A stretch of DNA of 27,831 nt from Actinobacteria bacterium UBA2286 (GTDB taxonomy: Bacteria > Actinomycetota > Coriobacteriia > Anaerosomatales > Anaerosomataceae): the NCBI GenBank assembly GCA_002345925.1, contig DDWM01000035.1, forward strand, positions 20,784 through 48,614, given 5' to 3'. The translations under genes and the position numbers were made by a program. The notes under the pieces were generated by a model. The model saw nothing but the letters and a program-made list of their open reading frames with translations, was not told the origin of the DNA and ran no database searches. Below, piece after piece: positions 8,426 to 16,942 of the stretch (position 1 is the first letter of the stretch; each line of letters opens with the position of its first letter).

Positions 8426-9627
8426 GCGCCACGCACCTCCTCGAGGAACGATGTCCCTCTGCCACAGCGATCACGCAGCCCGTAGAAGTCGAGAATCGTC
8501 TCTCCGATGTCTCCGAATGTCGCACGAATGCCGAGCGAAACGCCGCGATCGACGCCTTTGATCTTCGCGATCAGCGGAGTGTACTCTCGGCTATGGTCGG
8601 TAGATGCGGTTGTAGGATCGCATCCGTGATCGGCGGTGATGATAAGAAGATCTCCATCTACCATCGCATCTAGCAGCTCCGGCATGCGTCGATCCACGGC
8701 CTCAAGCCCTGCACCGTACGCGCGGAAGTCGTTCCTGTGTCCCCAGAGCATGTCGAAGTCCACCAGGTTCGTGAAGACGAAGCCTTGCTCGGGGCGTCCG
8801 ACTTCTTCTACCAACTTCGTGAAGCCGTCCATGTTGTCGGTCACGTGCGGCGATGTGGTCACAGCCTGCCACGCGAAGATATCGCCGATCTTGCCAACGC
8901 CGAAGACCGGAACCCCGCTCTCCTGCAGCAAGTCCAGCACGGTGGGCTCAAACGGCTTCACGGCGAAGTCCCGGCGCCGATGGGTGCGTTTGTAGTGCCC
9001 CGTCTCATCAGGCCCAACGAACGGCCTGGCGATAACGCGACCAACACAGTGCTCGCCAACGAGCATCTTGCGTGCGATCTCGCAGCACTCGTACAAGCGC
9101 TCCAGCCCGAACGTATCCTCGTTGCAGGCGATCTGGAAGACCGAATCCGCCGAGGTGTACACGATGGGCTTGCCGGTTGCGACATGCTCATCGCCGAGGT
9201 CCTCGATGATGACGGTGCCGCTGGCCGCATAGTTGCCGAGGATACCCGGCACGCCCGTGAGGCGAATGAACTCGTCGATGACCTCGTCAGGGAAGCCGTC
9301 CGGGTATGTGGGGAATGCGGTCTTCAGCTGAAGCCCCATCATCTCCCAGTGCCCCGTCGTGGTGTCTTTGCCAGCAGAAGCCTCGGCGTTCTTGCCCCAG
9401 GAAGCCGTTGGCGCATCTACCGGCGGCACACCCATCACATCAGTGATGTTGCCAAGACCCATCTTGCCTAATTGCGGCATAGAGAGTCCGCCGCACGCGT
9501 AGGACGTATGGGACAGAGTGTTTGTGCCCTCATCGCCGTACTCGGCGGCATCGGGCAATGCGCCAGCACCTACGCTGTCGAGAACGATGACAATCGCCCG
9601 CGGTGCTCGGATAGCTGAGCTCTCCAC
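8422..9627 (-). CDS. deoB: Phosphopentomutase
   Basis: DeoB moves phosphate between C1 and C5 of ribose or deoxyribose, feeding the product of the neighbouring phosphorylase into central metabolism. The 401-residue product belongs to the alkaline-phosphatase superfamily. The metal-binding segments IVLDSVGAGALPDA at the N terminus and TADHGCDPTTASTDHSREY near the C terminus are intact. GKDTTTGHWEMMG contains the threonine that becomes phosphorylated in characterised DeoB. The GTG start is supported by a strong GAAGGAGG site about 5 nt upstream. The gap to the pilB stop is 25 nt. Confidence 0.96.
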   Translation of the reverse strand: MESSAIRAPRAIVIVLDSVGAGALPDAAEYGDEGTNTLSHTSYACGGLSMPQLGKMGLGNITDVMGVPPVDAPTASWGKNAEASAGKDTTTGHWEMMGLQLKTAFPTYPDGFPDEVIDEFIRLTGVPGILGNYAASGTVIIEDLGDEHVATGKPIVYTSADSVFQIACNEDTFGLERLYECCEIARKMLVGEHCVGRVIARPFVGPDETGHYKRTHRRRDFAVKPFEPTVLDLLQESGVPVFGVGKIGDIFAWQAVTTSPHVTDNMDGFTKLVEEVGRPEQGFVFTNLVDFDMLWGHRNDFRAYGAGLEAVDRRMPELLDAMVDGDLLIITADHGCDPTTASTDHSREYTPLIAKIKGVDRGVSLGIRATFGDIGETILDFYGLRDRCGRGTSFLEEVRGA

Positions 9628-9652
9628 GGTGGCCTCCTTCCGAGGGTCAGAC

Positions 9653-11320
9653 TTAGACGACGACTCGGTTGACCTCTTCTATGCTTGTGAGACCAGCGGC
9701 AACCTTGTCGAGCGCGTCTCTGCGTAGTGAGACCATACCCGCTGCGAGCGCAGCATCGCGCAATTGCTCAGACGGAGCTTCACGCAAGAAGAGTCGCTCA
9801 AGCTCGTCGTTCATCTCCATGACCTCAAAGAGTCCGATTCGGCCACGATAGCCGGTGCCCGCGCATTCATCGCAACCCTTCGGCCCATAGATCTTCAGCT
9901 TCTTGTCGACCTCTTCCTGGCTGAACCCGGCAGCGAGAAGAACATCGTCGCAGAGCTTCACCCGCTTCTTGCACTTCTTGCACAAGCGACGCGCAAGACG
10001 CTGAGCGATTACCCCGATCAGCGCCGAGGACGTGATGTACGGTGCAACCTCCATGTCCACGAGACGTGTGAGTGCCGAAGGAGCGTCGTTCGTGTGTATT
10101 GATGACAGCACGAGGTGACCCGTGAGAGCCGCACGAACCGCGATCTCGGCCGTCTCGGCATCTCGAATCTCTCCTACCAGGACTACATCCGGGTCGGAGC
10201 GAAGCACCGTGCGCAGTAGTCTCGCGAATGTCAGTCCGATGACCGGGTTGACCGCCATCTGTGTGACACCCGGGATCTGATATTCGATAGGGTCCTCGAT
10301 AGTGATGATCTTGCGCGTTGCCTGATTGATTCGAACGAGGCCGGCGTAGAGCGACGTCGACTTGCCTGAACCCGTTGGGCCAGAGACGAGTACAGCCCCG
10401 TACGGTCGCGCCAGGAACCGTTCCACGATCTTCATGTGCTCAGGAGCCATGCCGAGCATCTCGAGCGTGAGCATCTCCATGTCATGGTTGAGAACACGAA
10501 TGACAATGGACTCACCGGCAGGTGTTGGCAGAGTTGCCACGCGCAAGTCGATACCGCGGCCGTTCATCACGATACTGATGCGACCGTCTTGCGGGCGGCG
10601 TCTCTCGGCGATGTTCATCTCGGCCATGATCTTGACCCGGCTGATGACGCCCGCCTTGACCGAGAGCGGCAGCTGCATGACTTCGTGAAGAACGCCGTCC
10701 ACACGGTAACGAATCCGAATGGACTTGTCTCCGGGTTCGATGTGGATGTCGCTCGCGTTCTCGAGGACCGCCTCGCGAATGAGCTGGTTGACCAGGCGGA
10801 CGATTGGCACATCCTCGTCGCCGTCTACGACATCGCCTTCAACTTCGTCCTCTTCGGCCGTGACCATGATGTCCTGGAAGGCGTCTGCCGACGTGATGTA
10901 CTTCTCGATTGCGTACTGGATTTGTGTAGCTGTCGCCACCACCGGCTGCACGTTCATGCCGGTACGGACCTTCACGTCATCGATGGTCTCGATGTCGAGC
11001 GGGTCGGCCATTGCGAGCACGATCGAACCGCCGTTGTAGCCGATCGGGATGACAAGGCAGCGCCTCGCGACGCGATCTGGAATCCGTGCAACCGCCTCGC
11101 GGTCGATCTTGTATGTCGTCAGGCTGACGTACTCAAGACCCTTCTGGTCAGCCAAGGTGCGAGCGATGTCGTCCTCGTCCAAAACGAGCTGGCGAACGAG
11201 CACCTGTCCAAGCTTTCCGCCCTCGGTCCCCTGAATTGCAAGCGCATCCGCCAGTTCTTTCTCTGTGATGCGGCCGCTCCTCATGAGCAATTCGCCGAGA
11301 CGCTCCCGCGTATACGACAT
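9653..11320 (-). CDS. pilB: Type IV pilus assembly / type II secretion ATPase (PilB/GspE family)
   Basis: This is a hexameric cytoplasmic ATPase that powers pilin or pseudopilin assembly. Residues 1-145 form the MshEN/T2SSE N-terminal domain. The catalytic domain carries Walker A GPTGSGKST (314-322), an Asp box IITIEDPIEY (338-347), the Walker B region DPDVVLVGEIRD (377-388) and the His box HLVLSSIHT. A zinc-binding tetracysteine is formed by Cys447, Cys450, Cys483 and Cys486. The length (555) suits PilB better than PilT. GGAGG precedes the ATG by 6 nt. No pilin, PilC or PilM-O gene lies nearby, so the rest of the machine must be elsewhere; the only companion is the small membrane protein 12 nt upstream. 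Confidence 0.93.
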   Translation of the reverse strand: MSYTRERLGELLMRSGRITEKELADALAIQGTEGGKLGQVLVRQLVLDEDDIARTLADQKGLEYVSLTTYKIDREAVARIPDRVARRCLVIPIGYNGGSIVLAMADPLDIETIDDVKVRTGMNVQPVVATATQIQYAIEKYITSADAFQDIMVTAEEDEVEGDVVDGDEDVPIVRLVNQLIREAVLENASDIHIEPGDKSIRIRYRVDGVLHEVMQLPLSVKAGVISRVKIMAEMNIAERRRPQDGRISIVMNGRGIDLRVATLPTPAGESIVIRVLNHDMEMLTLEMLGMAPEHMKIVERFLARPYGAVLVSGPTGSGKSTSLYAGLVRINQATRKIITIEDPIEYQIPGVTQMAVNPVIGLTFARLLRTVLRSDPDVVLVGEIRDAETAEIAVRAALTGHLVLSSIHTNDAPSALTRLVDMEVAPYITSSALIGVIAQRLARRLCKKCKKRVKLCDDVLLAAGFSQEEVDKKLKIYGPKGCDECAGTGYRGRIGLFEVMEMNDELERLFLREAPSEQLRDAALAAGMVSLRRDALDKVAAGLTSIEEVNRVVV

Positions 11321-11332
11321 ACAAACCTCCAG

Positions 11333-11614
11333 TTACGCGCGTCGCCTGGCGATGCTCAGTGCCCACTCGAGCACGAGCACAACGCCTACGGTGACAGCCG
11401 CGTTCACATCAAAGGAACCCCCATACGGCGTGTCTATCCCCTCAAAGCCTGCTGGAATCCGCAGCAACGATGCGAAGCGCAGATACGATTCTCCGAGCGA
11501 ACTGCTCGCCAGCGAACCGAAGAATCTCACGACGATGCCAATGGTCACGCACACGGCAACCAGCACAAGGATGTCCATAACGATCGTCAGAGCGGTGCGC
11601 GCCGACTTCTTCAC
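11333..11614 (-). CDS. Small two-helix membrane protein, YggT-like layout, function unknown
   Basis: The 93-residue product has one hydrophobic segment at about residues 9-32 and a second at about 72-88, with a short basic tail SIARRRA. The region between, including a RIPAGFEGIDTPYG segment, would lie on one side of the membrane. This resembles the half-repeat layout of YggT proteins, which have a Pro/Gly-rich loop before an Asp-containing second helix, but the match is weak. The start is GTG with a G-rich stretch upstream. It lies 12 nt before pilB and is probably co-transcribed with it. No known pilus protein is recognised. Confidence 0.72.
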   Translation of the reverse strand: MKKSARTALTIVMDILVLVAVCVTIGIVVRFFGSLASSSLGESYLRFASLLRIPAGFEGIDTPYGGSFDVNAAVTVGVVLVLEWALSIARRRA

Positions 11615-11719
11615 GCAGCTGACCCCCCGAAACAGTCATTGGACACGGATCAAGACTGCTCAATCGTAGCAGAGTCAACGCCAAAATAAGCGTCGTCTGC
11701 TCGACAGAGATACGAAGGT

Positions 11720-11983
11720 CTAGCGAATGGAGTCTGAGAGAACGCGCCCGATGAGCTTGTCCGCCACGATTTCGGAGGTGGGAAGCTGCAGCGCGAGCAT
11801 GTCACGCGCTTGCGCAACCCTGTCTGCACGCACGTCAGGAATCAGCTCAAGCTCATGAACAACAAGATCCACAAGCTCTGACGTCGCGCTCGTAGTCAGC
11901 GACGCAGCGACCGGAAATTTGTGTGAGGCTGTTGTATGCAGGTATTCAACGACTCGTTGTACCTGCTCATCAGAAATTATCAT
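11720..11983 (-). CDS. FlgM-like (anti-sigma-28 fold) small protein
   Basis: The 87-residue product begins MIISDEQVQRVVEYLHTT. Its second half, IPDVRADRVAQARDMLAL then PTSEIVADKLIGRVLSDS, follows the pattern of the FlgM C-terminal helices: an 'R-x-D-x-V' helix, a turn, then 'IADKLL'. FlgM binds and inhibits the flagellar sigma factor. The similarity was judged by eye and there is no flagellar gene in the window, so a different partner sigma factor is possible. The ATG at 11983 has no clear Shine-Dalgarno site, and a stop codon ends the frame upstream without another usual start, so the start choice is firm but translation may be weak or leaderless. The upstream region carries a promoter and a terminator-like hairpin that could attenuate it. 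Confidence 0.72.
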   Translation of the reverse strand: MIISDEQVQRVVEYLHTTASHKFPVAASLTTSATSELVDLVVHELELIPDVRADRVAQARDMLALQLPTSEIVADKLIGRVLSDSIR

Positions 11984-12073
11984 CTCAGGAGAATGTATCG
12001 GCCTGATGAACGCTGTTCTTAACGGTGAATCGGCCAGTCATTTGGCCAAACTTCCCCACGAAACTACTACAGG

Positions 12074-12109
12074 AAAAGGGGGAGCCCCAAGGCCGGCACC
12101 TTGAGGCTC
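12074..12109 (-). terminator. Rho-independent terminator downstream of nuoN / candidate small RNA
   Basis: On the minus strand, the arms GAGCCTCAAGG (12109-12099) and CCTTGGGGCTC (12092-12082) form an 11-bp stem with one G-U pair and a 6-nt loop. They are followed by CCCC and then TTTT. The wobble pair forms only on the minus strand; the plus-strand copy has an A-C mismatch, so the hairpin is tuned for minus-strand RNA. It is the first such structure after the nuo operon. Confidence 0.75.
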
Positions 12110-12120
12110 AGGGGTAAGGG

Positions 12121-12134
12121 GTTGCCGAAGCAAC
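12121..12134 (-). other. GTTGC-TTCG-GCAAC hairpin near the 5' end of a predicted short transcript
   Basis: A perfect 5-bp stem closes a TTCG loop on the minus strand. It lies between the promoter at 12145-12173 and the terminator hairpin at 12082-12109, linked to the latter by the C-rich, unpaired stretch CCCTTACCCCT. UUCG-capped hairpins often stabilise structured RNAs. Confidence 0.55.
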
Positions 12135-12144
12135 TCTTGGCGAG

Positions 12145-12173
12145 ATTATAAGTAGATGAACGCGCCAATGCAA
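12145..12173 (-). promoter_or_regulatory. Sigma-70-type promoter between nuoN and the FlgM-like gene
   Basis: On the minus strand, TTGCAT (12173-12168) is followed after exactly 17 nt by a perfect TATAAT (12150-12145). The predicted start of transcription is near 12138, just before the TTCG hairpin. This is the best -10 box seen in the window. It lies downstream of the nuoN stop, so it would drive either a short RNA or the FlgM-like gene. Confidence 0.6.
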
Positions 12174-12204
12174 GAGTGAATGGAAATTGCGAAGCTGAGT
12201 GCGA

Positions 12205-13680
12205 CTACAGACCGAAAAGTGCATACACGAGCGGCAGTCCCCACAGTAGTGGCGCGATGCCACTGAGTACGATGAGTGCTGCGCCTAGCGCCGAAGGCCA
12301 CACGCGTGTGCGTGGTGTGCCGCTCCCCTGCTCGTCTTGATCGACGATTGCAGCACTCGAAGTGTCGAAGTAAAGGCTCCGAATCACCCTCCCGTAATAC
12401 CCGAAGGAAATGACCGAGCCGAGCAACCCCACAACCGCCAGCCAAAGAAGTCCGGCGGACCCAGCTGCGTAGAACACGAAGAATTTGCCCCAGAATCCTG
12501 CCATAAGCGGCATGCCCGTCAGAGACAGCAGGCTGATCGTCAGAGAGAGCGCGGCGACACGATGGGTCTTTGCGCAGCCGGCCAAACCATCAATGCTTCC
12601 ATCCCAACCCGGCACTGCCATTCGGAAGTACTCAAGCACCACGAAGGCCGTTGCAGCGCCTATCGCGTACGTTGATGCGAACAAGAACGTGTCTGTTGGC
12701 GAGATCGCAAGGCCGATGAGCGCGTAACCCACCTGTGCGATGCCCGAATAACCCAGCATGCGAGCGACCGAGGTCTGCCTTAGAGCGGCGAGGTTCCCAA
12801 AGAGAATCGATGCGATAGCCATGATGCGCACGGCAGCGGCTATCGGCAGGAACGGATCGACCGTCAGCAGGCGTGCGAAGAGCACGGCGAACCCACCGAT
12901 TGCAGCAGCTTTGGCACCGGACGACAGGAATGCAGCAGCACCAGCCGGGGCATTCTCATAGGCATCAGGAACCCATGAATGGAACGGGAAGGCTCCAACC
13001 TTGAACGCAAGCACGCTCACCAGGAGTACTCCACCGAGCAATGCGGCTCCTGGCGTCATGAGGCCAATCGCGGATACGAGCTCACTGTACCCGCTCAGGC
13101 CTCCACTCAGCCCAACAAGCACGGCAAGCCCTAGAACAGCCAGACCGGTTACGACGGACCCTTGCACGAAATAGCGGGTCGCCGCTTCATCGGAGCGATT
13201 GGTACCTGACGCCGCTACAAGCGCGTAAGCGATGAGGGCCATGAGTTCGAGCGCCACGAATAGCACCACAAGATCGTCGGCGCCAAGCAATACCTGGCCC
13301 GCCACTGCTCCGACTGCGATGAGCGAAGCGACTGGAACCCTGACGTTCTCCCTTACGGAACCCAGCCCGCTGGCGCACGACAGGAATGCGGTGAAGTAGA
13401 CCACCGAGGCGAGACCAGCAAAACCCGCTCCGGTCAGCACCACGTTGAACGTGCTGATGATGGCGCCGGCCAGCGGATCCACAGGCAGAAGAGCCGTAGC
13501 AAACGACACGACAGCGGCAGCAGCTGTCCCAAATGCGACTATGGCGACGCCTGTCTTGCGGCCGTCGAACATGTCCGCAATGAGACCTGCAATCGCGCCG
13601 GAGCCAGCCAGTGCGGCCGCAAGCCAGCCGATTGACAGCATCGGTCGCAGGGACTCCAATATCTGTGCCAGAGCAGTCAC
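12205..13680 (-). CDS. nuoN: NADH-quinone oxidoreductase subunit N
   Basis: NuoN is one of three antiporter-like, proton-pumping membrane subunits of complex I. The 491-residue product is hydrophobic throughout, with about 14 membrane segments. The conserved glutamate helix ALELMALIAYALV and the lysine-bearing AFKVGAFPFHSWVPDAYENAP are both present, and another lysine follows in LSSGAKAAAIGGF. The GTG start directly abuts the nuoM stop, with GGAGGTGG upstream. It is the last gene of the operon and is followed by a terminator about 95 nt downstream. Confidence 0.96.
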   Translation of the reverse strand: MTALAQILESLRPMLSIGWLAAALAGSGAIAGLIADMFDGRKTGVAIVAFGTAAAAVVSFATALLPVDPLAGAIISTFNVVLTGAGFAGLASVVYFTAFLSCASGLGSVRENVRVPVASLIAVGAVAGQVLLGADDLVVLFVALELMALIAYALVAASGTNRSDEAATRYFVQGSVVTGLAVLGLAVLVGLSGGLSGYSELVSAIGLMTPGAALLGGVLLVSVLAFKVGAFPFHSWVPDAYENAPAGAAAFLSSGAKAAAIGGFAVLFARLLTVDPFLPIAAAVRIMAIASILFGNLAALRQTSVARMLGYSGIAQVGYALIGLAISPTDTFLFASTYAIGAATAFVVLEYFRMAVPGWDGSIDGLAGCAKTHRVAALSLTISLLSLTGMPLMAGFWGKFFVFYAAGSAGLLWLAVVGLLGSVISFGYYGRVIRSLYFDTSSAAIVDQDEQGSGTPRTRVWPSALGAALIVLSGIAPLLWGLPLVYALFGL

Positions 13681-15126
13681 CTACAACCCACCTCCAAGAG
13701 CCTTTACGAGTATCGTCACGACGGGATCGGTCAAGCGCATCACGATTCCCGGAGCGACACCAACGACCACGATTCCGACGATCAGCAACGACGCCGCAGC
13801 AAGATCGACCGTGGCGATATCGGAGAGATGGGTCCACTCGGTGGAAGGTTCGCCCTGAACGACTTTGCGAACGGCCATGAGGTTGTAGACCGCGCCGAGA
13901 AGCGCGCCGAACGCTACAAGCACCATCCACCAGCCGAAGGCTCCAAAGCCTTCCAGCATCGCGAGCAGTTCCCCGGGGAAGCCGGACAGGCCCGGGAGCC
14001 CCAAGCTCGCAAGCGCGGCGAAGACGAAGATGCCGCCCCATCTCGGCGTGGTGACACCCAGTCCACCGAACCTGGCGATCTCACGTGTGCGTGTGCGCTC
14101 GTAAAGTGAGCCCACCAGCAAGAACATGAGGCCTGCTACCAATCCGTGGCTAACCATGCCGAGCATAGCCGCTGCGTACCCTAGCGCGGTACCGGTTGAG
14201 ATGGCCAGCACGACGAAGCCCATGTGGGCTACCGATGAGTACGCAACCAGCCGCTTGAGATCGGTCTGCGCGATCGCCATGAGCGCTCCGTAGACGATGC
14301 TCGCGATGCCGAGGCCTGCAAGAACGGGAGCGGCAGACTCGAAGCCCTGTGGGGCGTACGGAATAGCGATACGCATAAGACCGTATCCGCCCATCTTGAG
14401 CAAGACCCCAGCGAGCATGATCGAGCCGGCCGTGGGAGCCTCAACGTGGGCATCCGGCAGCCAGGTGTGCAACGGGAACACCGGGATCTTCACGAGCATG
14501 CCGATTGCCAGCAGCCAGAAGAGCCACATCTGAGTTGAAGCCGGAATTGCATTCGCGATCTCGCCGATGGTGAGCGAGCGAACGGTCATGATGGTGGCGA
14601 TGATGCCAGCCAGCATGAGAACCGATCCCGCGAAGGTGTAGATGAAGAACTTGAGCGCAGCATGACGCCGGTTCTCGTGACCCCATCCACCGATGAGGAA
14701 GAACATAGGGATCAACACGGCTTCCCAGGCGACGTAGAACAGGATCAGATCGCCGGCAAGGAACACCGTCATCACAGCTGCTTCAAGAGCCAGCAGAAGC
14801 GCGTGGTGAGTTCCCGGCCTGTCTGTGATTCGCCACGATGCCGCAATGGCGACGATACCGAGAAGAGCCGTCAGTAACACGAGCGGCATTGAGAGGCCGT
14901 CTGCGACCAGACTTGATGTCCCTGTGTTGACTCCCCCCGACGCCCACATCAACCGCTCTCCGGTTGCGGCGAGCATCGAGAGCAACGCGGCGACAGCAAC
15001 GCCCGCCTCGGCAATCGCAGTGATCAGCGCTACGACCCGCGGTGCGGTGGTTCCGCGCTTGACGGACAGCACTGCGATGAGTGACCCGACGAGCGGTACT
15101 AGTACGAGAGCTGGCAGCAACAACAC
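13681..15126 (-). CDS. nuoM: NADH-quinone oxidoreductase subunit M
   Basis: NuoM is the middle antiporter-like subunit of the complex I membrane arm. The 481-residue product contains the key glutamate in YVAWEAVLIPMFFLIGGWG and the lysine region GMLVKIPVFPLHTWLPDAHVEAPTAG (shown in parts: LVKIPVFPLHTWLPDAH). The DLKRLVAYSSVAHMGFV segment is also typical. The GTG start has a strong GGGAGGTGATCC site upstream and lies 4 nt after the nuoL stop. Confidence 0.97.
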   Translation of the reverse strand: MLLLPALVLVPLVGSLIAVLSVKRGTTAPRVVALITAIAEAGVAVAALLSMLAATGERLMWASGGVNTGTSSLVADGLSMPLVLLTALLGIVAIAASWRITDRPGTHHALLLALEAAVMTVFLAGDLILFYVAWEAVLIPMFFLIGGWGHENRRHAALKFFIYTFAGSVLMLAGIIATIMTVRSLTIGEIANAIPASTQMWLFWLLAIGMLVKIPVFPLHTWLPDAHVEAPTAGSIMLAGVLLKMGGYGLMRIAIPYAPQGFESAAPVLAGLGIASIVYGALMAIAQTDLKRLVAYSSVAHMGFVVLAISTGTALGYAAAMLGMVSHGLVAGLMFLLVGSLYERTRTREIARFGGLGVTTPRWGGIFVFAALASLGLPGLSGFPGELLAMLEGFGAFGWWMVLVAFGALLGAVYNLMAVRKVVQGEPSTEWTHLSDIATVDLAAASLLIVGIVVVGVAPGIVMRLTDPVVTILVKALGGGL

Positions 15127-15130
15127 CGGA

Positions 15131-16942
15131 TCACCTCCCTATCCAAAGCACGATGCCCATGAGCACGATGAATCCGACGGCCGCTAGTGATGCGTAGACG
15201 TCGGTCTCACCGCTCTGAAGGTCGGCCATCACGCGTCCAATGAACCGCGATCCGGTACCGACTCCCTCAACAGCGCGGTCGATGATGAGCCTGTCGATCC
15301 AGACATACAGACCGCCGGCGAACCTCACGACCGGAACAACAAACACGCGATGCACGAGTGCGTCCACGCCCCAGCCTCGAAGCAGAAGCCCATGCAGTGC
15401 CGAGAAACGCTCGATCAGTCGCGTGGCTTGGCCGAGGCCGTTGACGTACAGCGCACACGCAGAGCACAGACCGAGCACTGCCACCATCACGGAAACACCG
15501 GCTACAGCGAAGCTCAGGACCTCCGGTTCAAGGCCGAGCGTATCCATGATTCGATTGCCCATGAAGCCCAAAGACGCGGCAAGCACTGCAAGAACCACGA
15601 GGGGCGCAGTCATGCTGATTGGCGATTCGTGCGCGGCAGTAGCGCCCCGGACTTTGCCGAAGAATGTGAGGCTGGTGACTCGGAAGGCATAGAACGCTGT
15701 CAGCAGGCTCGCCGCGAAGAGCACGTAGGCAGCCGCAGGCGACGCATGGAGCACTGACGCGAGCACTGCATCTTTGGAGAAGAAGCCTGACAGCGGCGGC
15801 ACTCCGGCAAGGGCGACCGCCCCGACGATCCACGTTGCGGCAGTGATCGGCATGAATCGCGCGAGGCCACCCATTTCACGTATGTCCTGCGTCTTGGTGC
15901 CGTGAATCACGCTACCGGAGCCGAGGAACAGGAGCGACTTGAAGGCAGCGTGCGTCACCAGGTGGAACATCGCCGCACCCCATGCTCCAGCGCCGAGCGC
16001 CGCGAACATGAAACCAAGCTGGCTGATCGTGGAGTACGCAAGAACCTTCTTGATGTCAGTCTGAACACAAGCGATCGTAGCCGCGAAGATCGCAGTGAAC
16101 GTCCCGGTCCAGAGCACAACCGCGCGAGCGGTCTCGCTGGCGTCGAACACGGGCCACATGCGGGCGACCAGGAACACACCGGCCGCTACCATAGTTGCGG
16201 CATGGATGAGCGCCGAGACCGGCGTAGGACCTTCCATCGCGTCCGGCAGCCAGATGTGGAGCGGGAACTGCGCCGACTTGCCTGCTGCGCCCATGAAGAG
16301 CAGAAGGGCCGCGAGAGTCGCGGTACCAGCAGCAAGCCCCGGTGCGGCTCCAGTAACGGTGGCGATATCGAGAGAGCCGGTCGTCTTCCAGAGCAATGCG
16401 AGACCAACCAGCATCCCAACATCGCCGACTCTTGTGGTGAGAAACGCCTTCATCGCAGCCTTAGCGGCTGACGCCTTGCGATACCAGAAGCCGATGAGCA
16501 AGTACGAACACGCTCCCACAAGCTCCCAGCCTATGAACAGCGTGACGAGGCTTGTCGACATCACAAGCAGGCTCATCGCGGCGGTGAAGAGCGCAAGAAG
16601 TGCAAAGTAGCGAACCCGTGACTCGTCGTGCGCCATGTAGCCGAAAGAGAACACGACCACCATGGTCGCCACGACTCCAACGACGATGAGCATGATCGCC
16701 GAGAGGCCGTCGACCGCGATTCCTGTGTCGATTGAGTTCCCTGCCTGCATCAACCAAGGCGTGCTCAGTTCGACCGATTGGCCGCTCAGGCCCGCCAGGC
16801 CAACCAGCCCAGCGGAGATCGGTGCCAGCGCAGCGAACCATTGCGTGATGCCGACCGCGCGTTTCCCGGCCAGAGCCACGATGATTCCTACGAGTACCGG
16901 AACCACCACAGCAAGCCAGGGATTGGATGCGAAGAGCGTCAT
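15131..16942 (-). CDS. nuoL: NADH-quinone oxidoreductase subunit L
   Basis: NuoL is the distal antiporter-like subunit and carries the long lateral helix of complex I. The 603-residue product has GWELVGACSYLLIGFWY with the conserved glutamate, the channel region GKSAQFPLHIWLPDAMEGPT and TDIKKVLAYSTISQLGFM. After about residue 510 a long amphipathic region (IDRLIIDRAVEGVG) leads to a final membrane helix ending VLMGIVLWIGR, as expected for the lateral helix and its anchor. The ATG overlaps the nuoK stop by one base. Confidence 0.97.
   Translation of the reverse strand: MTLFASNPWLAVVVPVLVGIIVALAGKRAVGITQWFAALAPISAGLVGLAGLSGQSVELSTPWLMQAGNSIDTGIAVDGLSAIMLIVVGVVATMVVVFSFGYMAHDESRVRYFALLALFTAAMSLLVMSTSLVTLFIGWELVGACSYLLIGFWYRKASAAKAAMKAFLTTRVGDVGMLVGLALLWKTTGSLDIATVTGAAPGLAAGTATLAALLLFMGAAGKSAQFPLHIWLPDAMEGPTPVSALIHAATMVAAGVFLVARMWPVFDASETARAVVLWTGTFTAIFAATIACVQTDIKKVLAYSTISQLGFMFAALGAGAWGAAMFHLVTHAAFKSLLFLGSGSVIHGTKTQDIREMGGLARFMPITAATWIVGAVALAGVPPLSGFFSKDAVLASVLHASPAAAYVLFAASLLTAFYAFRVTSLTFFGKVRGATAAHESPISMTAPLVVLAVLAASLGFMGNRIMDTLGLEPEVLSFAVAGVSVMVAVLGLCSACALYVNGLGQATRLIERFSALHGLLLRGWGVDALVHRVFVVPVVRFAGGLYVWIDRLIIDRAVEGVGTGSRFIGRVMADLQSGETDVYASLAAVGFIVLMGIVLWIGR

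Larger units (their letters stand above)
12074..12138 (-). ncRNA. Candidate small RNA or attenuated leader, about 65 nt
   Basis: Promoter, TTCG hairpin, C-rich single-stranded linker and terminator hairpin follow each other with no room for a protein. The unit could make a free ~65-nt RNA whose CCCCUUACCCC linker could pair with G-rich ribosome binding sites, or it could be a leader that decides read-through into the FlgM-like gene. No known riboswitch or sRNA family was recognised. The call rests on layout only. Confidence 0.4.

Noticed and set aside
10436..11689. 417-residue plus-strand frame opposite pilB
   Set aside because: His/Asp/Arg-rich translation without a domain, fully antisense to pilB and the small membrane gene.
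11987..12022. Plus-strand AGGAG followed by a short frame of 9 codons
   Set aside because: The spacing between AGGAG and ATG is only one base and the frame ends at once; probably chance.
12071..12138. Known riboswitch (cyclic di-GMP, cyclic di-AMP, cobalamin) or the actinobacterial 6C small RNA
   Set aside because: The conserved cores of those riboswitches are missing, and the C-rich stretch is in a linker rather than in two hairpin loops as in 6C RNA.
13187..14041. 284-residue minus-strand frame across nuoN and nuoM
   Set aside because: Out of frame with both genes, Arg-rich and not membrane-like; the nuo frames have clear family motifs.
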